Shown: positions 1-9,177, counted from the first letter of the stretch. The stretch is DNA of 50,077 bases from an uncultured Taibaiella sp. (GCA_937870855.1 CALMWT010000100.1:1-50077), one strand, 5' to 3'. Program-made: numbers and translations. The notes: generated by a model from the letters alone, not told the origin.

Positions 1-1553
1 AATATTTGCCCTGCATATACTTCTTCACCCGGATCTACGAAAAAGCTTCCGCGATCTTGCAATTTATCAATAGAATAGCCGGTAGTGGTTCCTGTAAATT
101 TGCTTACCAATACACCATTACTTCTTCCAGGTATAGTTCCTTTCCAGGGTTTGTATTCGCTGAATCTGTGCGCCATCACTGCTTCACCCTGCGTAGCAGT
201 GAGCATTTGAGAACGCAAACCGATTAGTCCACGGCTGGGAATTTCAAACTCAAGATGTTGCATTTCGCCCTTGCTTTCCATTATCAGCATTTCGCCTTTG
301 CGCTGGGTTACAAGGTCTATCACTTTACCGGAAAACTCGCTCGGAACATCTACTACCAATACCTCGTAAGGTTCAGACTTTTGTCCGTTTATTTCCTTTA
401 CTATTACCTGCGGCTGACCTACAGTAAGTTCGTAGCCTTCGCGGCGCATAGTTTCTACCAATACCGAAAGGTGAAGAATACCACGACCATACACCAAAAA
501 CTTATCGGCTTCATCTGTATCGTTTACACGCAAGGCCAGGTTTTTTTCCAGTTCTTTATAAAGTCGGTCGCGGATGTTGCGGCTCGTTACAAACTTTCCT
601 TCCCTTCCAAAGAAAGGAGAATTGTTGATAGAGAACTGCATGTTCATGGTAGGCTCATCAATAGGAATTATTTCGAGCGCTTCAGGATTTTCATAATCAG
701 CAATGGTTTCACCAATCTGAAAATCTTCAAGTCCTACTACTGCGCATATATCGCCGGAAGACACCTGAGTGGCTTTCTTTTTGCCCATCCCTTCAAAAGT
801 ATAAAGCTCTTTCACACGGCTTTTCTGAAAACTGCCATCGGCTTTGCAAAGCTGTATGGGCTGTCCTTCTTTCAATACGCCGCGCGTTACTTTACCTATG
901 GCAATACGACCGAGGAATGAAGAGTAATCTAATGAAGTGATCTGCATTTGCACAGTTCCTTCACTCACTTTTGGCTCTGGTACTTTTTCCAGAATCATGT
1001 CGAGCAGTGGCGTAATGTCTTCTGCAGGTGTAAGGGAAGTATTGTACCAGCCTTGTTTTGCTGACCCATATAAGGTTGGAAAATTGAGTTGCTCTTCCGT
1101 AGCATCAAGCTGGAAAAAAAGTTCGAACACCGAATCATGCACTTCATCCGGGCGGCAGTTCGGCTTATCTACCTTGTTGATAATAACTATAGGGTGAAGT
1201 CCAAGATTCAAAGCTTTCTGCAATACAAAACGTGTTTGTGGCATTGGCCCTTCAAAAGCATCTACGAGTAACAATACGCCATCCGCCATTTTCAATACAC
1301 GCTCTACCTCCCCGCCAAAATCGGCGTGACCCGGCGTGTCAATCACATTTATCTTAACGTCCTTATAGTTTACTGAAATGTTTTTGGCAAGAATAGTGAT
1401 ACCTCGTTCGCGCTCAAGATCGTTGCTGTCTAAAATAAGTTCGCCTGTTTCCTGATTATCGCGGAAAACTTTGGTAGCGTGAATGATCTTATCTACCAGC
1501 GTAGTTTTTCCGTGGTCAACGTGGGCAATAATGGCAATGTTTCTTATCTGCAT
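1..1553 (-). CDS. typA: Translational GTPase TypA/BipA (3' end outside window)
   Basis: Ribosome-associated GTPase of the EF-G/LepA class, involved in ribosome assembly and stress or cold adaptation. 517 residues are visible and the C-terminus runs off the left edge; the family is about 600 long. Reading the minus strand from the ATG at 1553, the protein begins [19 protein letters not shown], which holds the G1 P-loop AHVDHGKT. Switch II follows as [16 protein letters not shown], and the G4 motif is INKVDKP. Domain 2, domain III and the typical TypA stretch [13 protein letters not shown] come later. The gene is monocistronic at its 5' end: hutH is transcribed away from it. The 90-base leader has a TAnnTTTG element at 1642-1649 and a terminator-like hairpin between this and the start codon. 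Assignment is secure. Confidence 0.96.
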   Translation of the reverse strand, partial: MQIRNIAIIAHVDHGKTTLVDKIIHATKVFRDNQETGELILDSNDLERERGITILAKNISVNYKDVKINVIDTPGHADFGGEVERVLKMADGVLLLVDAFEGPMPQTRFVLQKALNLGLHPIVIINKVDKPNCRPDEVHDSVFELFFQLDATEEQLNFPTLYGSAKQGWYNTSLTPAEDITPLLDMILEKVPEPKVSEGTVQMQITSLDYSSFLGRIAIGKVTRGVLKEGQPIQLCKADGSFQKSRVKELYTFEGMGKKKATQVSSGDICAVVGLEDFQIGETIADYENPEALEIIPIDEPTMNMQFSINNSPFFGREGKFVTSRNIRDRLYKELEKNLALRVNDTDEADKFLVYGRGILHLSVLVETMRREGYELTVGQPQVIVKEINGQKSEPYEVLVVDVPSEFSGKVIDLVTQRKGEMLIMESKGEMQHLEFEIPSRGLIGLRSQMLTATQGEAVMAHRFSEYKPWKGTIPGRSNGVLVSKFTGTTTGYSIDKLQDRGSFFVDPGEEVYAGQI

Positions 1554-1597
1554 AAAACCTAACCTCGTAAAGAGGCTTTTAAAAAAGTGTATTAATT

Positions 1598-1623
1598 AAA
1601 AAAACCCTTCCTTCGGGGAAGGG
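1598..1623 (-). terminator. Terminator-like hairpin in the typA leader (possible attenuator)
   Basis: On the minus strand CCCTTCC (1617-1623) pairs with GGAAGGG (1605-1611) around a five-base loop and is followed by seven T (1598-1604). It lies downstream of the predicted typA promoter and upstream of its start codon, with no minus-strand gene upstream that would need terminating. A second small hairpin, CCTC/GAGG at about 1562-1574, lies just before the start codon. Confidence 0.6.
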
Positions 1624-1641
1624 GATTGCTTTTTGAGCGCG

Positions 1642-1649
1642 CAAAGATA
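1642..1649 (-). promoter_or_regulatory. Predicted -7 promoter element for typA
   Basis: TATCTTTG on the minus strand matches the Bacteroidota sigma -7 consensus TAnnTTTG exactly. No TTG was seen at the -33 spacing. It lies about 90 bases upstream of the typA start. Confidence 0.6.
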
Positions 1650-1745
1650 GGGTTATTAAGGATGTGAAGCGTGTGACGATTAAGTTAATTCATGGACATG
1701 CTGCGAGGTCAATCCACTACAGTCTCTACTCTTTCGGCTATACAT

Positions 1746-1753
1746 TACTTTTG
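1746..1753 (+). promoter_or_regulatory. Predicted -7 promoter element for hutH
   Basis: TACTTTTG matches TAnnTTTG. It ends 22 bases before the ATG at 1776, giving a short leader. It lies inside the open frame upstream of 1776, which argues against an earlier start codon for hutH. Confidence 0.6.
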
Positions 1754-1775
1754 TCGCGTTCAATCATCTACATCC

Positions 1776-3257
1776 ATGCAATTACCAGAGCATATTTCTC
1801 TCTCCTATTTTAAAGACTGGAAAGAAACAACGCTTGTTTTTTCTGAAGCTGCACAACAACGAATTGATACCAATATAAACTACCTCGACGAAATCATTAA
1901 AACCGGCAATACTTATTACGGAATAAATACAGGTTTTGGTTCGCTATGCAACGTGCGTATTGCTGATAATGAGCTAAGTGATTTGCAGCACAATCTGGTG
2001 CGCAGCCACGCCTGCGGTATGGGTAACGAAGTGCCGGAGGAAATTGTGCGCCTGATGCTGTTGCTAAAAATTCATGGTTTAAGTCAGGGTTATAGCGGGG
2101 TGAGAAAAGAAATCGTGCAGCGACTGATTGATTTTTACAACCTCCGCATTCATCCTGTGGTGTATGAGCTTGGCTCACTGGGTGCGTCTGGCGATTTGGC
2201 TCCGTTGGCTCATTTAAGTTTGCCGCTTTTTGGTGAAGGCTGGGTAAACTATAATGGTGAAAAAAAGGAAGCAATTGAGGTATTGAATCTCCATAAGCTC
2301 AAACCAATTCCACTTGCAGCCAAAGAAGGATTGGCGTTGCTAAACGGAACGCAGTTTATGAGTAGCTACGCGGTGTGGAGTTTGCTCGCTGCGCAACGAT
2401 TGTCGAAGTGGGCCGATGTGATTGCAGCAATGAGTGCAGATGCTTTTTTAGCCAAAGACGAGCCATTCAAACATCCTATACATCGCGTGCGTCCGCATAA
2501 AGGACAGATCGAAACGGCGCAAACCGTGTTGCAACTTTTGCAGGGAAGTGATTTGCAAAAACTGGAAAAGGAGCAAGTGCAGGATCCTTATTCTTTTCGT
2601 TGCATTCCTCAGGTTCATGGCGCTACCAAAGATGTGATAGAAAACATAGTGCGGGTAGTGGAAACGGAGATCAATTCTGTTACCGATAATCCTATTGTTT
2701 TTCACGACGAAGATGCAATAATGAGTGGGGGAAATTTTCATGGTCAGCCGCTTGCTTTGAATCTTGATTTTCTGGCAATAGCTATGGCGGAACTTGCAAA
2801 TATTTCCGAACGAAGAACCTACTTACTGATTAGCGGACAAAGAAATCTTCCTCCTTTTCTTGCACCCAACGCCGGACTAAACAGTGGTTTCATGATAGCA
2901 CAATACACGGCTGCTGCAATTGTTAGTCAAAATAAACAACTGTGTACACCCGCAAGCGTAGATAGTATAGTGAGCAGTAATGGTCAGGAAGATCATGTAA
3001 GTATGGGCGCAAATGCAGCAACCAAATTGCACAAACTTATTTTAAATGTGCAACGGGTGCTGGCTATAGAATTGCTAACGGCCGCGCAGGCTCTTGACTT
3101 AAGAAGACCGGATAAAAGCTCAGCAATTTTGGAGAAAGTTTTTCAGGAACTGCGCGATGAAATTAGCTTTATGGAAACAGATCGCGTGTTGCATACCGAC
3201 CTGGTGAAAGCAGAAAACTTCCTGAATATTGACCCTGCAAAATGGATAAATAATTGA
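1776..3257 (+). CDS. hutH: Histidine ammonia-lyase
   Basis: 493 residues. It deaminates L-histidine to trans-urocanate, the first step of histidine degradation. The Ala-Ser-Gly triad that cyclises to the MIO electrophile is in GSLGASGDLAPLAH. Other lyase motifs are YGINTGFGSL, RSHACGMG, DPYSFRCIPQVHGA, TDNPIVF and the HutH-type QEDHVSMG. The open frame extends 28 codons upstream, but that part is unlike the family and contains the predicted promoter, so the ATG at 1776 is chosen. No hutU, hutI or ftcD gene is in the window, so the rest of the pathway must be elsewhere. The stop overlaps the start of the next gene (TGATG). A second, more TAL-like lyase lies at 17.1 kb. A different aromatic substrate cannot be excluded, but the HAL-type motifs favour histidine. 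Confidence 0.88.
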   Translation: MQLPEHISLSYFKDWKETTLVFSEAAQQRIDTNINYLDEIIKTGNTYYGINTGFGSLCNVRIADNELSDLQHNLVRSHACGMGNEVPEEIVRLMLLLKIHGLSQGYSGVRKEIVQRLIDFYNLRIHPVVYELGSLGASGDLAPLAHLSLPLFGEGWVNYNGEKKEAIEVLNLHKLKPIPLAAKEGLALLNGTQFMSSYAVWSLLAAQRLSKWADVIAAMSADAFLAKDEPFKHPIHRVRPHKGQIETAQTVLQLLQGSDLQKLEKEQVQDPYSFRCIPQVHGATKDVIENIVRVVETEINSVTDNPIVFHDEDAIMSGGNFHGQPLALNLDFLAIAMAELANISERRTYLLISGQRNLPPFLAPNAGLNSGFMIAQYTAAAIVSQNKQLCTPASVDSIVSSNGQEDHVSMGANAATKLHKLILNVQRVLAIELLTAAQALDLRRPDKSSAILEKVFQELRDEISFMETDRVLHTDLVKAENFLNIDPAKWINN

Positions 3258-4174
3258 TGCCCATTCCTGCCAGTTCTTACCTTGTAATGCAAGCCTACGG
3301 CAGTAAAGACATTCTGAATGAATGTGTTTTTGCGTTGCTGACTTTGTGCCGCCAGCATAGCAAGGAAGAACTGACACCGCTTACTGTTTACATTTATACC
3401 GATCAGCCGGAGTATTTTCATTCTTTTCAGAACTGTTGGCTCAACATTCAATATCGGGAGGTAAATGCAACTGAGTTAGCAAAATGGCGTGGGGCAATTG
3501 ATTTTGTACATCGGGTAAAAATTGAAGTGCTTCTGGATTTTGCAGCAACACACATCGGGCAAATCCTTTACCTTGATACGGATGTTTATTTTGCTGCGCC
3601 CATTGACAAAATATTACAGCAAATTCACAAAGGACAATTGTACATGCACATTATGGAAGGCTTTGTTCATCGTTCCGATAATCTTGTTTTTCAAAAACTG
3701 TCAAAATTCCTCAAGAGCAATTCTATAAGAGTAAAAAACGAACAAGTAATTATTCCTGAAAATGCAACCATGTGGAATGCCGGTGTTTTAGGATTTCATA
3801 CAAGTTATGCTACAGTGTTGGATAAGGTTTTGGATTTTACAGATGAAGTTTACAGGCAATTACCAAAACATGTGGTGGAGCAATTTGCATTCTCACTTTA
3901 TTTCCAGCAAACGCTTCCTTTAAAAACCGCACATACTGCTATTTACCACTACTGGAACTTAAAAGAACTTCGTCCTATTCTAAATTCTTTCTTCAAACAT
4001 TTTAAGGACAAAAACTGGGAAGAGCTAACTCAGATTAGCAGCCTTTTACAGCTACCCGATTATCTGCAACAAAAAGCAAACTTCTACTCCAACCGCAGCA
4101 CTTTAGAAAAGCTGCTGAAAAAGAAATGGACACCCCATGTCCCCGATTGGAATTTATTGCTGCAACAATTGTAA
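3257..4174 (+). CDS. GT-A type glycosyltransferase-like protein
   Basis: 305 residues, with no signal peptide or membrane segment. The centre carries YLDTDVYF, a DxD-type metal/nucleotide-sugar motif after two hydrophobic strands, and WNAGVLGF further on, as in GT8-like and related nucleotide-diphospho-sugar transferases. This supports a GT-A fold; donor and acceptor are unknown. The ATG at 3257 overlaps the hutH stop codon by one base, so the two genes are probably translationally coupled, although no functional link with histidine breakdown is obvious. The 3' end overlaps the convergent phospholipase gene by 21 bases. Confidence 0.65.
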   Translation: MPIPASSYLVMQAYGSKDILNECVFALLTLCRQHSKEELTPLTVYIYTDQPEYFHSFQNCWLNIQYREVNATELAKWRGAIDFVHRVKIEVLLDFAATHIGQILYLDTDVYFAAPIDKILQQIHKGQLYMHIMEGFVHRSDNLVFQKLSKFLKSNSIRVKNEQVIIPENATMWNAGVLGFHTSYATVLDKVLDFTDEVYRQLPKHVVEQFAFSLYFQQTLPLKTAHTAIYHYWNLKELRPILNSFFKHFKDKNWEELTQISSLLQLPDYLQQKANFYSNRSTLEKLLKKKWTPHVPDWNLLLQQL

Positions 4175-6385
4175 AAAAGAATTTGCGGCAGCCTGATTTT
4201 GCGGATGATAAATTGAATTGTACAAATCCTGCTTTTCTTTTTGTGTGAGGTGAAAATTCAAAGCCGCATTTTTAGTTTCTTCGTGAGGAATGTAAGTCAT
4301 GGTTACAAAATGAACTTTCTTAACAACGGAAGGAACAAGTTCTCTTATATAGCCTTGCGTATAAGATTGAAAAGGTTCCCACTTTTGCTCAATAATTGTA
4401 AGCGGATCCATCAGCATTGCCCCAATAGAACTCTGCTCTGTAGGGGGAAAAACTTCATGCTCGCGCGTGTCTCTGATTTGTAGCACAATTACATTGCTCA
4501 CATTTTGTTCTATCCATTCTTTATGAACGAATAAATAACGCGCTGCTACTTCCAATCCGAAATTATCCCTCAACCCCGCATCCATTATATTCATCTGCGG
4601 GCGTGAAGGCAATTTTACAACCGGTAAAATATAGGGGAAGGTGGCGTTCATTCGAAGTGCGGTAGTGAGCCTGAGATTGTAAGGATTTTGTTTTGCAAAC
4701 AATGCGGTAAAATCTACAGCATCAATGGGTGGCTTGAAAGTATCGCGCAGGGAATAAACCGGCTGGGTGAGATAGCTGACAGGCTGGGAGGAAACAAGCA
4801 ATCTACGTCCATCATTTATAATGGTAGAATTGAAAACCATTTGCGGAATTTTCCCACTTGCTTCAAGTTCCTGGAAATCGCTAAGTTTTTTATCAAGTAA
4901 TCCTTCGGTGTTTCTGATCAGTTCCTGCTCCATTGCATACCCACGATCTTTTGTGTAAGCATATCCTGCAATAGAAATTTTGTTGAAAGGAGAAATGAGA
5001 TCCACACAGGCAAAGGAAAAAATAATTGCGTTGAGCAAATCCTTTCCAATATTCTCCTGATACTTGTTGTTGTAGGGTTGTGCAATTCTTCCTTCCATTG
5101 CTTCACTATGCACACTGCGCCAATAAGCCGCGCCAATCATTCCACCAGAGGCACCCGTGAGCAACACGGTATTTGAAAAAAGTTTTCCTTTTGAAATGCT
5201 ATCTAAATACTGTAGCGTTCGGAATGTCCAATATGCAGAGCGCGAACCGCCCCCACTTACCGTAAGGATAACAAGTGACAATTTTGAATTGGCACTATCG
5301 GCTCTTATTGCTTTCCATTTATCCAATCGCTGTTCGCTCAATTTTTTATCGCCTTCATAACGCTCGGCTGTAAACAACTTTTTCAAATGCTCATAATTGT
5401 ATTCGGGCTGTTCGGTTTTACCAGTGTTGTAATCTATACCATAGGCAATACTACGCAGATCAAATATGTTCCATTTCACCAAAAAAGAAAGAAACACAGC
5501 AATCAAAACCCAGCCCATCAATTCCCAGGTTTTAAGAAAATATTTCACAGCGCCTACTACACCCATCATAATAGAAAACAACAGAAGGAATCCACTGCCG
5601 GCAGGAATCCGCATGTGTGGGTTTTCCATAAAAGCCCCGAGAACAAGCAGCAATGCAAGGGCGAAAATGGTAGCTGTAATTGCATTGCGATGATGCCTTC
5701 GCAAAACGGTTGTCAGCAATCTTGGATGGTATGCTTCAAGCTCGGAAAACTTTTCCACCTTCAGGGTTTCAGACAGGTAGGTATCGGCTCTTATGATATC
5801 AAATTCCACATCGAGCGAATCGTAGGGAATGATTTCGCGAATAAGAGAGGGATTGGTAATCTTCGAAAGAACGACCTTAAAAAGATCGCGATCTACCCGA
5901 AAGAAATAGGCGAATGACAGCAGCAGAAAAACGATGACTCCTAAATAAAAGCCAAGGTGCAGTAACAAAATAGTTAGCCCATCTGCGTGTTCATTAAAAT
6001 ATTGGAAACGAATGCTGACAGTGGAATAAAAAATAAGAAACAGAAGTGGAATGACTGAATTGTTGATGCAGTATTTTAGAAAGGCCTGTCGCGTAGCACC
6101 GAGGAAAGGAATGCGATGACTGTGAATAATGAACGTGGTAATGTTCCAGGACATGATAAAAATTGCCATTGCGCTTCCCAGCAAAAACATGCTTAGAAAG
6201 TTGATGGCTCCGAGATATTCTGGTGCGAGAAAAAGGCGGGATGCGCCGAAGTGATGGGCAAAGTTTCCATTAACAGTGGACACCATCATTACCCAAAACA
6301 AAAGCAGCAATTGATATTTGCGAAAGTGCAGCAACAAGAGTTGCACGGGAAGAAAACGATATAGTCCGGTCAGGTGCTTAAGCAT
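4154..6385 (-). CDS. Membrane-anchored patatin-like phospholipase
   Basis: 743 residues in two parts. The first 330 or so contain about eight hydrophobic segments, for example around residues 20-40, 65-90, 115-135, 150-175 and three more between 230 and 320. The second half is a patatin domain: the oxyanion-hole motif SGGGSRSAYW near residue 377, the nucleophile elbow TGASGGMIG near 411, and the catalytic aspartate motif MDAGLRDN near 600. A Ser-Asp lipid acyl hydrolase acting at the inner membrane is inferred. It follows ctaA by 56 bases on the same strand and may be cotranscribed with it. Its last codons overlap the glycosyltransferase gene tail to tail. Confidence 0.82.
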   Translation of the reverse strand: MLKHLTGLYRFLPVQLLLLHFRKYQLLLLFWVMMVSTVNGNFAHHFGASRLFLAPEYLGAINFLSMFLLGSAMAIFIMSWNITTFIIHSHRIPFLGATRQAFLKYCINNSVIPLLFLIFYSTVSIRFQYFNEHADGLTILLLHLGFYLGVIVFLLLSFAYFFRVDRDLFKVVLSKITNPSLIREIIPYDSLDVEFDIIRADTYLSETLKVEKFSELEAYHPRLLTTVLRRHHRNAITATIFALALLLVLGAFMENPHMRIPAGSGFLLLFSIMMGVVGAVKYFLKTWELMGWVLIAVFLSFLVKWNIFDLRSIAYGIDYNTGKTEQPEYNYEHLKKLFTAERYEGDKKLSEQRLDKWKAIRADSANSKLSLVILTVSGGGSRSAYWTFRTLQYLDSISKGKLFSNTVLLTGASGGMIGAAYWRSVHSEAMEGRIAQPYNNKYQENIGKDLLNAIIFSFACVDLISPFNKISIAGYAYTKDRGYAMEQELIRNTEGLLDKKLSDFQELEASGKIPQMVFNSTIINDGRRLLVSSQPVSYLTQPVYSLRDTFKPPIDAVDFTALFAKQNPYNLRLTTALRMNATFPYILPVVKLPSRPQMNIMDAGLRDNFGLEVAARYLFVHKEWIEQNVSNVIVLQIRDTREHEVFPPTEQSSIGAMLMDPLTIIEQKWEPFQSYTQGYIRELVPSVVKKVHFVTMTYIPHEETKNAALNFHLTQKEKQDLYNSIYHPQNQAAANSFLQLLQQ

Positions 6386-6441
6386 TCATTTGCCAATCTA
6401 AGTTTAAGCTACAAAAAATACGGCGGTATATCGCATCTAAG

Positions 6442-7494
6442 TTATGCTCTGCGCTTTACAAGGTATAAACAGATCGTAAGCGAAATCAGTAAAAACATAG
6501 CCACGATTTGATGGAATTGAGCAAACCATTCGTAAGACCCAAAACCATTAACGCCCATTTCAGGAGCTACCAAAACCGTAAAAACACCTAAGGCAATTTG
6601 AACCAAGACCAACAAGAGCGGGTATATTTTAATGCTTCCAAGTAAGGCTTGCGGATATATTTTAGTTTGTCGTGTTGCTTTTATAAACCAGAATATCATC
6701 AAAGTTCCAAGCAAATACGCCAGTTGTCTATGAAGAAACTGAACATTGAAATGATTACTGATCCAACTTTTAGAAGGGAAAGTATCAGGTGTCCATTCCC
6801 CGTTGATGAGCGGCCAAGTAGGGGCATAAGGTGCTGCTTTCAAACCAGCCATAAAAGCACCATAAAATAATTGGACACCAAGTAAAATAAGAATTAGAAT
6901 GGTGAAAGCTCTTAGTCCACTGCTCACAATTCTTTTTTCCTGCGGCACTATCAACTTCAGTGCAAACCACAGCGTATAACAAAGAAGAATCATAGCCGCG
7001 ACAAAGTGCATAGCCAACTTAATATGGTTTACGTAGAGATCTTCCTCGTTCAATCCGCTTGCCACCATTATCCACCCAATTAAACCCTGCAATGCACCGA
7101 GTATAAAAAGGATGATAAACGGAAGTACCATTTCCCGATCAAAATATCTTTTCACCAAAAAATAAATAAAACCAATGGCGAAAACTACTCCCAGCAAACG
7201 CGCCCAAAGCCTATGAAACCATTCCCAGAAAAATATGAATTTGAAGTCCTCGAGTGTAAAGTGGGCATTGAGATACTTGAACTGCGCTATTTGCTTATAT
7301 CCATCAAATGCCGTGTGCCAATCGTCTTCATTCATGGGCGGCATCGCGCCCATTATCGGTTTCCATTCCGTGATGGATAACCCTGAACCTGTAAGCCGGG
7401 TTATACCCCCAATCAGCACTTGTATTATTATCATCGCAACGCCAATTAGCAACCATATCGCAATTGCGCGCTTTTTATTCTTTACCAATTCCAA
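6442..7494 (-). CDS. ctaA: Haem A synthase, COX15/CtaA family
   Basis: 350 residues and about eight transmembrane helices. It oxidises the C8 methyl group of haem O to give haem A for aa3-type cytochrome oxidases. The helix-borne histidines expected as haem ligands are H94 (EWFHRLWARLLG), H163 (AMHFVAA), H255 (QFLHRQLAYLLG) and H328 (FAQFHQIVAMF). The N-terminal RLTGSGLSITEWKPI is the family signature. The start appears to be TTG at 7494, or TTG two codons later; the first in-frame ATG would remove most of helix 1. A TAnnTTTG element ends only 10 bases upstream, so the transcript would be nearly leaderless. No oxidase subunit gene is in the window. Confidence 0.93.
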   Translation of the reverse strand: MELVKNKKRAIAIWLLIGVAMIIIQVLIGGITRLTGSGLSITEWKPIMGAMPPMNEDDWHTAFDGYKQIAQFKYLNAHFTLEDFKFIFFWEWFHRLWARLLGVVFAIGFIYFLVKRYFDREMVLPFIILFILGALQGLIGWIMVASGLNEEDLYVNHIKLAMHFVAAMILLCYTLWFALKLIVPQEKRIVSSGLRAFTILILILLGVQLFYGAFMAGLKAAPYAPTWPLINGEWTPDTFPSKSWISNHFNVQFLHRQLAYLLGTLMIFWFIKATRQTKIYPQALLGSIKIYPLLLVLVQIALGVFTVLVAPEMGVNGFGSYEWFAQFHQIVAMFLLISLTICLYLVKRRA

Positions 7495-7504
7495 AATTTG
7501 GTTG

Positions 7505-7512
7505 CAAACTTA
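7505..7512 (-). promoter_or_regulatory. Predicted -7 promoter element for ctaA
   Basis: TAAGTTTG on the minus strand matches TAnnTTTG and lies 10 bases before the predicted TTG start codon. No -33 TTG at normal spacing. Confidence 0.5.
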
Positions 7513-7811
7513 CAGTTCTCTCCATACACTTCACCTCCATCAACAGGCTTAGCTTGATTCCTTATGAATTTGGTTTGAAGAATTTATACAGTGTTGAGTA
7601 TAAGTGGGTAATTTTTACCTCAATTGCTCCCCACTTTTAGGCAAATATTTAAGCCTGTAGCAATCAATGGTTATTTTAGTGATAGGGTTTCTAAGAAAAA
7701 CAAAATCACCGGACTTTTGAACTTCCCTACTTTGAAGTACATTCATTTCGGTAAGTTATCTATGCTGATAAAGTTTGATGAATATATTAAGTTTTGGTCT
7801 GGCAGTTATTA
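7513..7811. other. Noncoding region between ctaA and the HU-like gene
   Basis: Together with its flanks this is the only gap above 300 bases (7495-7937). No convincing gene was seen; a 68-codon open frame at 7624-7830 has no family features and runs through the HU promoter. It contains inverted repeats at 7602-7636: AAGTGGG (7602-7608) pairs with CCCACTT (7630-7636), while GGTAA (7607-7611) can instead pair with TTACC (7615-7619). The two pairings share bases and exclude each other. No known RNA family was recognised. Confidence 0.4.
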
Positions 7812-7819
7812 TACTTTTG
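7812..7819 (+). promoter_or_regulatory. Predicted -7 promoter element for the HU-like gene
   Basis: TACTTTTG matches TAnnTTTG. It gives a leader of about 110 bases before the ATG at 7938. A TTG at 7794-7796 is closer (15 bases) than the usual 19-21. Confidence 0.5.
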
Positions 7820-7937
7820 CGGTGGTATAGTTTTTACGCATGCCTGCAAGTAGTTTCTGAAGAGAGAAAATATTTTTCAAGATCAAACATCCTTTATCGT
7901 TTTTTATTATAATTTTTAAACACTAAAACCATCTGTT

Positions 7938-8261
7938 ATGAGAAAAGCTGATGTAGTAAGCAGCATTGCTGAAAAAACAGGAATTCCTAAAGTTGACATT
8001 CTTGTGGCTCTCGAAGCATTTTTTAAAGAAGTAAAATCTTCTCTGATTGAAGGCGAACCGGTTTATGTTCGTGGATTCGGAAGTTTTATTTTGAAAAAAA
8101 GAGCGGCGAAGATTGGGCGCAACATAAAAAAGAATGTAGCTGTAGAAATTCCAGAGCATTTTATTCCTGCTTTCAAACCAGCTAAAGAGTTTATTCAGGC
8201 GGTTAAAGAATCTAAACACGAATTAGTAGAACATCGCGAGGCAGATCTTGTTGAACAATAA
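7938..8261 (+). CDS. HU/IHF family nucleoid DNA-binding protein
   Basis: 107 residues. The protein binds and bends DNA as a dimer. The N-terminal helices (MRKADVVSSIAEKTG) are followed by the three-stranded sheet with VYVRGFGSFILKKR and the arm region. The arm has IPEHFIPAFKPAKEF in place of the usual RNPxTG...PAFKAGK motif, so arm-tip intercalation may differ from E. coli HU. It leads a run with a TPR protein, a tiny basic protein and RNase E/G, an order I recall as common in Bacteroidota. Whether it acts as HU or as an IHF-like protein cannot be told from sequence. Confidence 0.9.
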   Translation: MRKADVVSSIAEKTGIPKVDILVALEAFFKEVKSSLIEGEPVYVRGFGSFILKKRAAKIGRNIKKNVAVEIPEHFIPAFKPAKEFIQAVKESKHELVEHREADLVEQ

Positions 8262-8279
8262 TACAAGTCTAAGCAGACT

Positions 8280-9158
8280 GTGATTTCCCCTACCTTTGCG
8301 CGGAAATTACAATCCTTGCGTCCGATACATTACATTACAATTGCAGCGGCAGTAGCCCTTATAGCAATACTCTATTTTGGCGGCAATATAGTTCCTCCAA
8401 AAAAAGAAGGTGCAAACACACCTGTGGCGAGTGGAAATACTCCTCATTCTGTAGCACCTGCTTCTTTCGACTCTATACTTTCTGTAGCGCGCCAGCAATT
8501 GCCGGCACATGCAGCGGAAGAAATAAAAACAATTGAAACCCAACTTGCAGCCATACGCGATTCATCGCGCATGGCTGTAGTTTTTGATACACTTGCCAAA
8601 GTTTGGCAAAGGCATAAACAAGGGCCTGTAGCTGCTTATTATTACCTGCTTGCTGCTAAATTGGATAATTCGGAAAAAAAGCTGACTTTTGCAGCCCAAT
8701 TATTTTTAGACCTTGCCCGCAAGGCTAATTCTGAATCGGCCCAGGCTTGGAGTGGTCAAATGGCAATAGACGGTTTTAATCGTGTTTTGAGCATTAATCC
8801 AGGAAATGACACTGCGAAAGTTTTGCTGGCAGAATGTTATATTGGAACAGGGCAAACGATGGATGGAGTGATGATGTTGCGGGAAGTGACGGAAAAAGAC
8901 CCAAACAATGTACCGGCCAATTTGATTTTAGGGCAGCAAGGCATTGTATCAGGTCAGCTTGACAAAGCAATGGCGCGATTTGAAACAGTGTTGAAACAAG
9001 AGCCAAGAAATATTGAGGCACTTTTAGGATTGGCAGAGGCTTATAAGAATGATGGGGACAAAGAGAAGGCGATTAATCTGCTGGAACAATCAAAGCAAGT
9101 AATGAATAATCCTGAATTCAGTAAGGATATTGATGCGTATATTAAATCATTTAAATAA
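8280..9158 (+). CDS. Membrane-anchored TPR protein
   Basis: 292 residues if the GTG at 8280 is used. One transmembrane segment lies near residues 18-35 (YITIAAAVALIAILYFGG); the rest should be periplasmic. From about residue 120 to the end helical repeats follow, with clear TPR units in the last 130 residues (for example ALLGLAEAYKNDGDKEKA). It probably serves as a protein-protein scaffold. The start is uncertain. A perfect promoter-like element TACCTTTG (8291-8298) falls inside the first codons from GTG, so a TTG at 8316 (280 residues) is a good alternative when transcribed from it. There is no ATG before the membrane segment. The gene follows the HU-like gene by 18 bases. Confidence 0.8.
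   Translation: MISPTFARKLQSLRPIHYITIAAAVALIAILYFGGNIVPPKKEGANTPVASGNTPHSVAPASFDSILSVARQQLPAHAAEEIKTIETQLAAIRDSSRMAVVFDTLAKVWQRHKQGPVAAYYYLLAAKLDNSEKKLTFAAQLFLDLARKANSESAQAWSGQMAIDGFNRVLSINPGNDTAKVLLAECYIGTGQTMDGVMMLREVTEKDPNNVPANLILGQQGIVSGQLDKAMARFETVLKQEPRNIEALLGLAEAYKNDGDKEKAINLLEQSKQVMNNPEFSKDIDAYIKSFK
8291..8298 (+). promoter_or_regulatory. Predicted -7 promoter element within the start region of the TPR gene
   Basis: TACCTTTG followed by CG, as at other promoters in this window. If used, the GTG at 8280 is not transcribed and the TTG at 8316 becomes the likely start. Confidence 0.45.
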
Positions 9159-9177
9159 CTTTTAAAAACTCTGGTGT

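Noticed and set aside
255..920. Long plus-strand open frame opposite typA
   Set aside because: It is the antisense shadow of a strongly conserved GTPase gene and has no family features.
7624..7830. 68-codon open frame upstream of the HU-like gene
   Set aside because: No recognisable features, atypical composition, and it overlaps the predicted promoter at 7812-7819.
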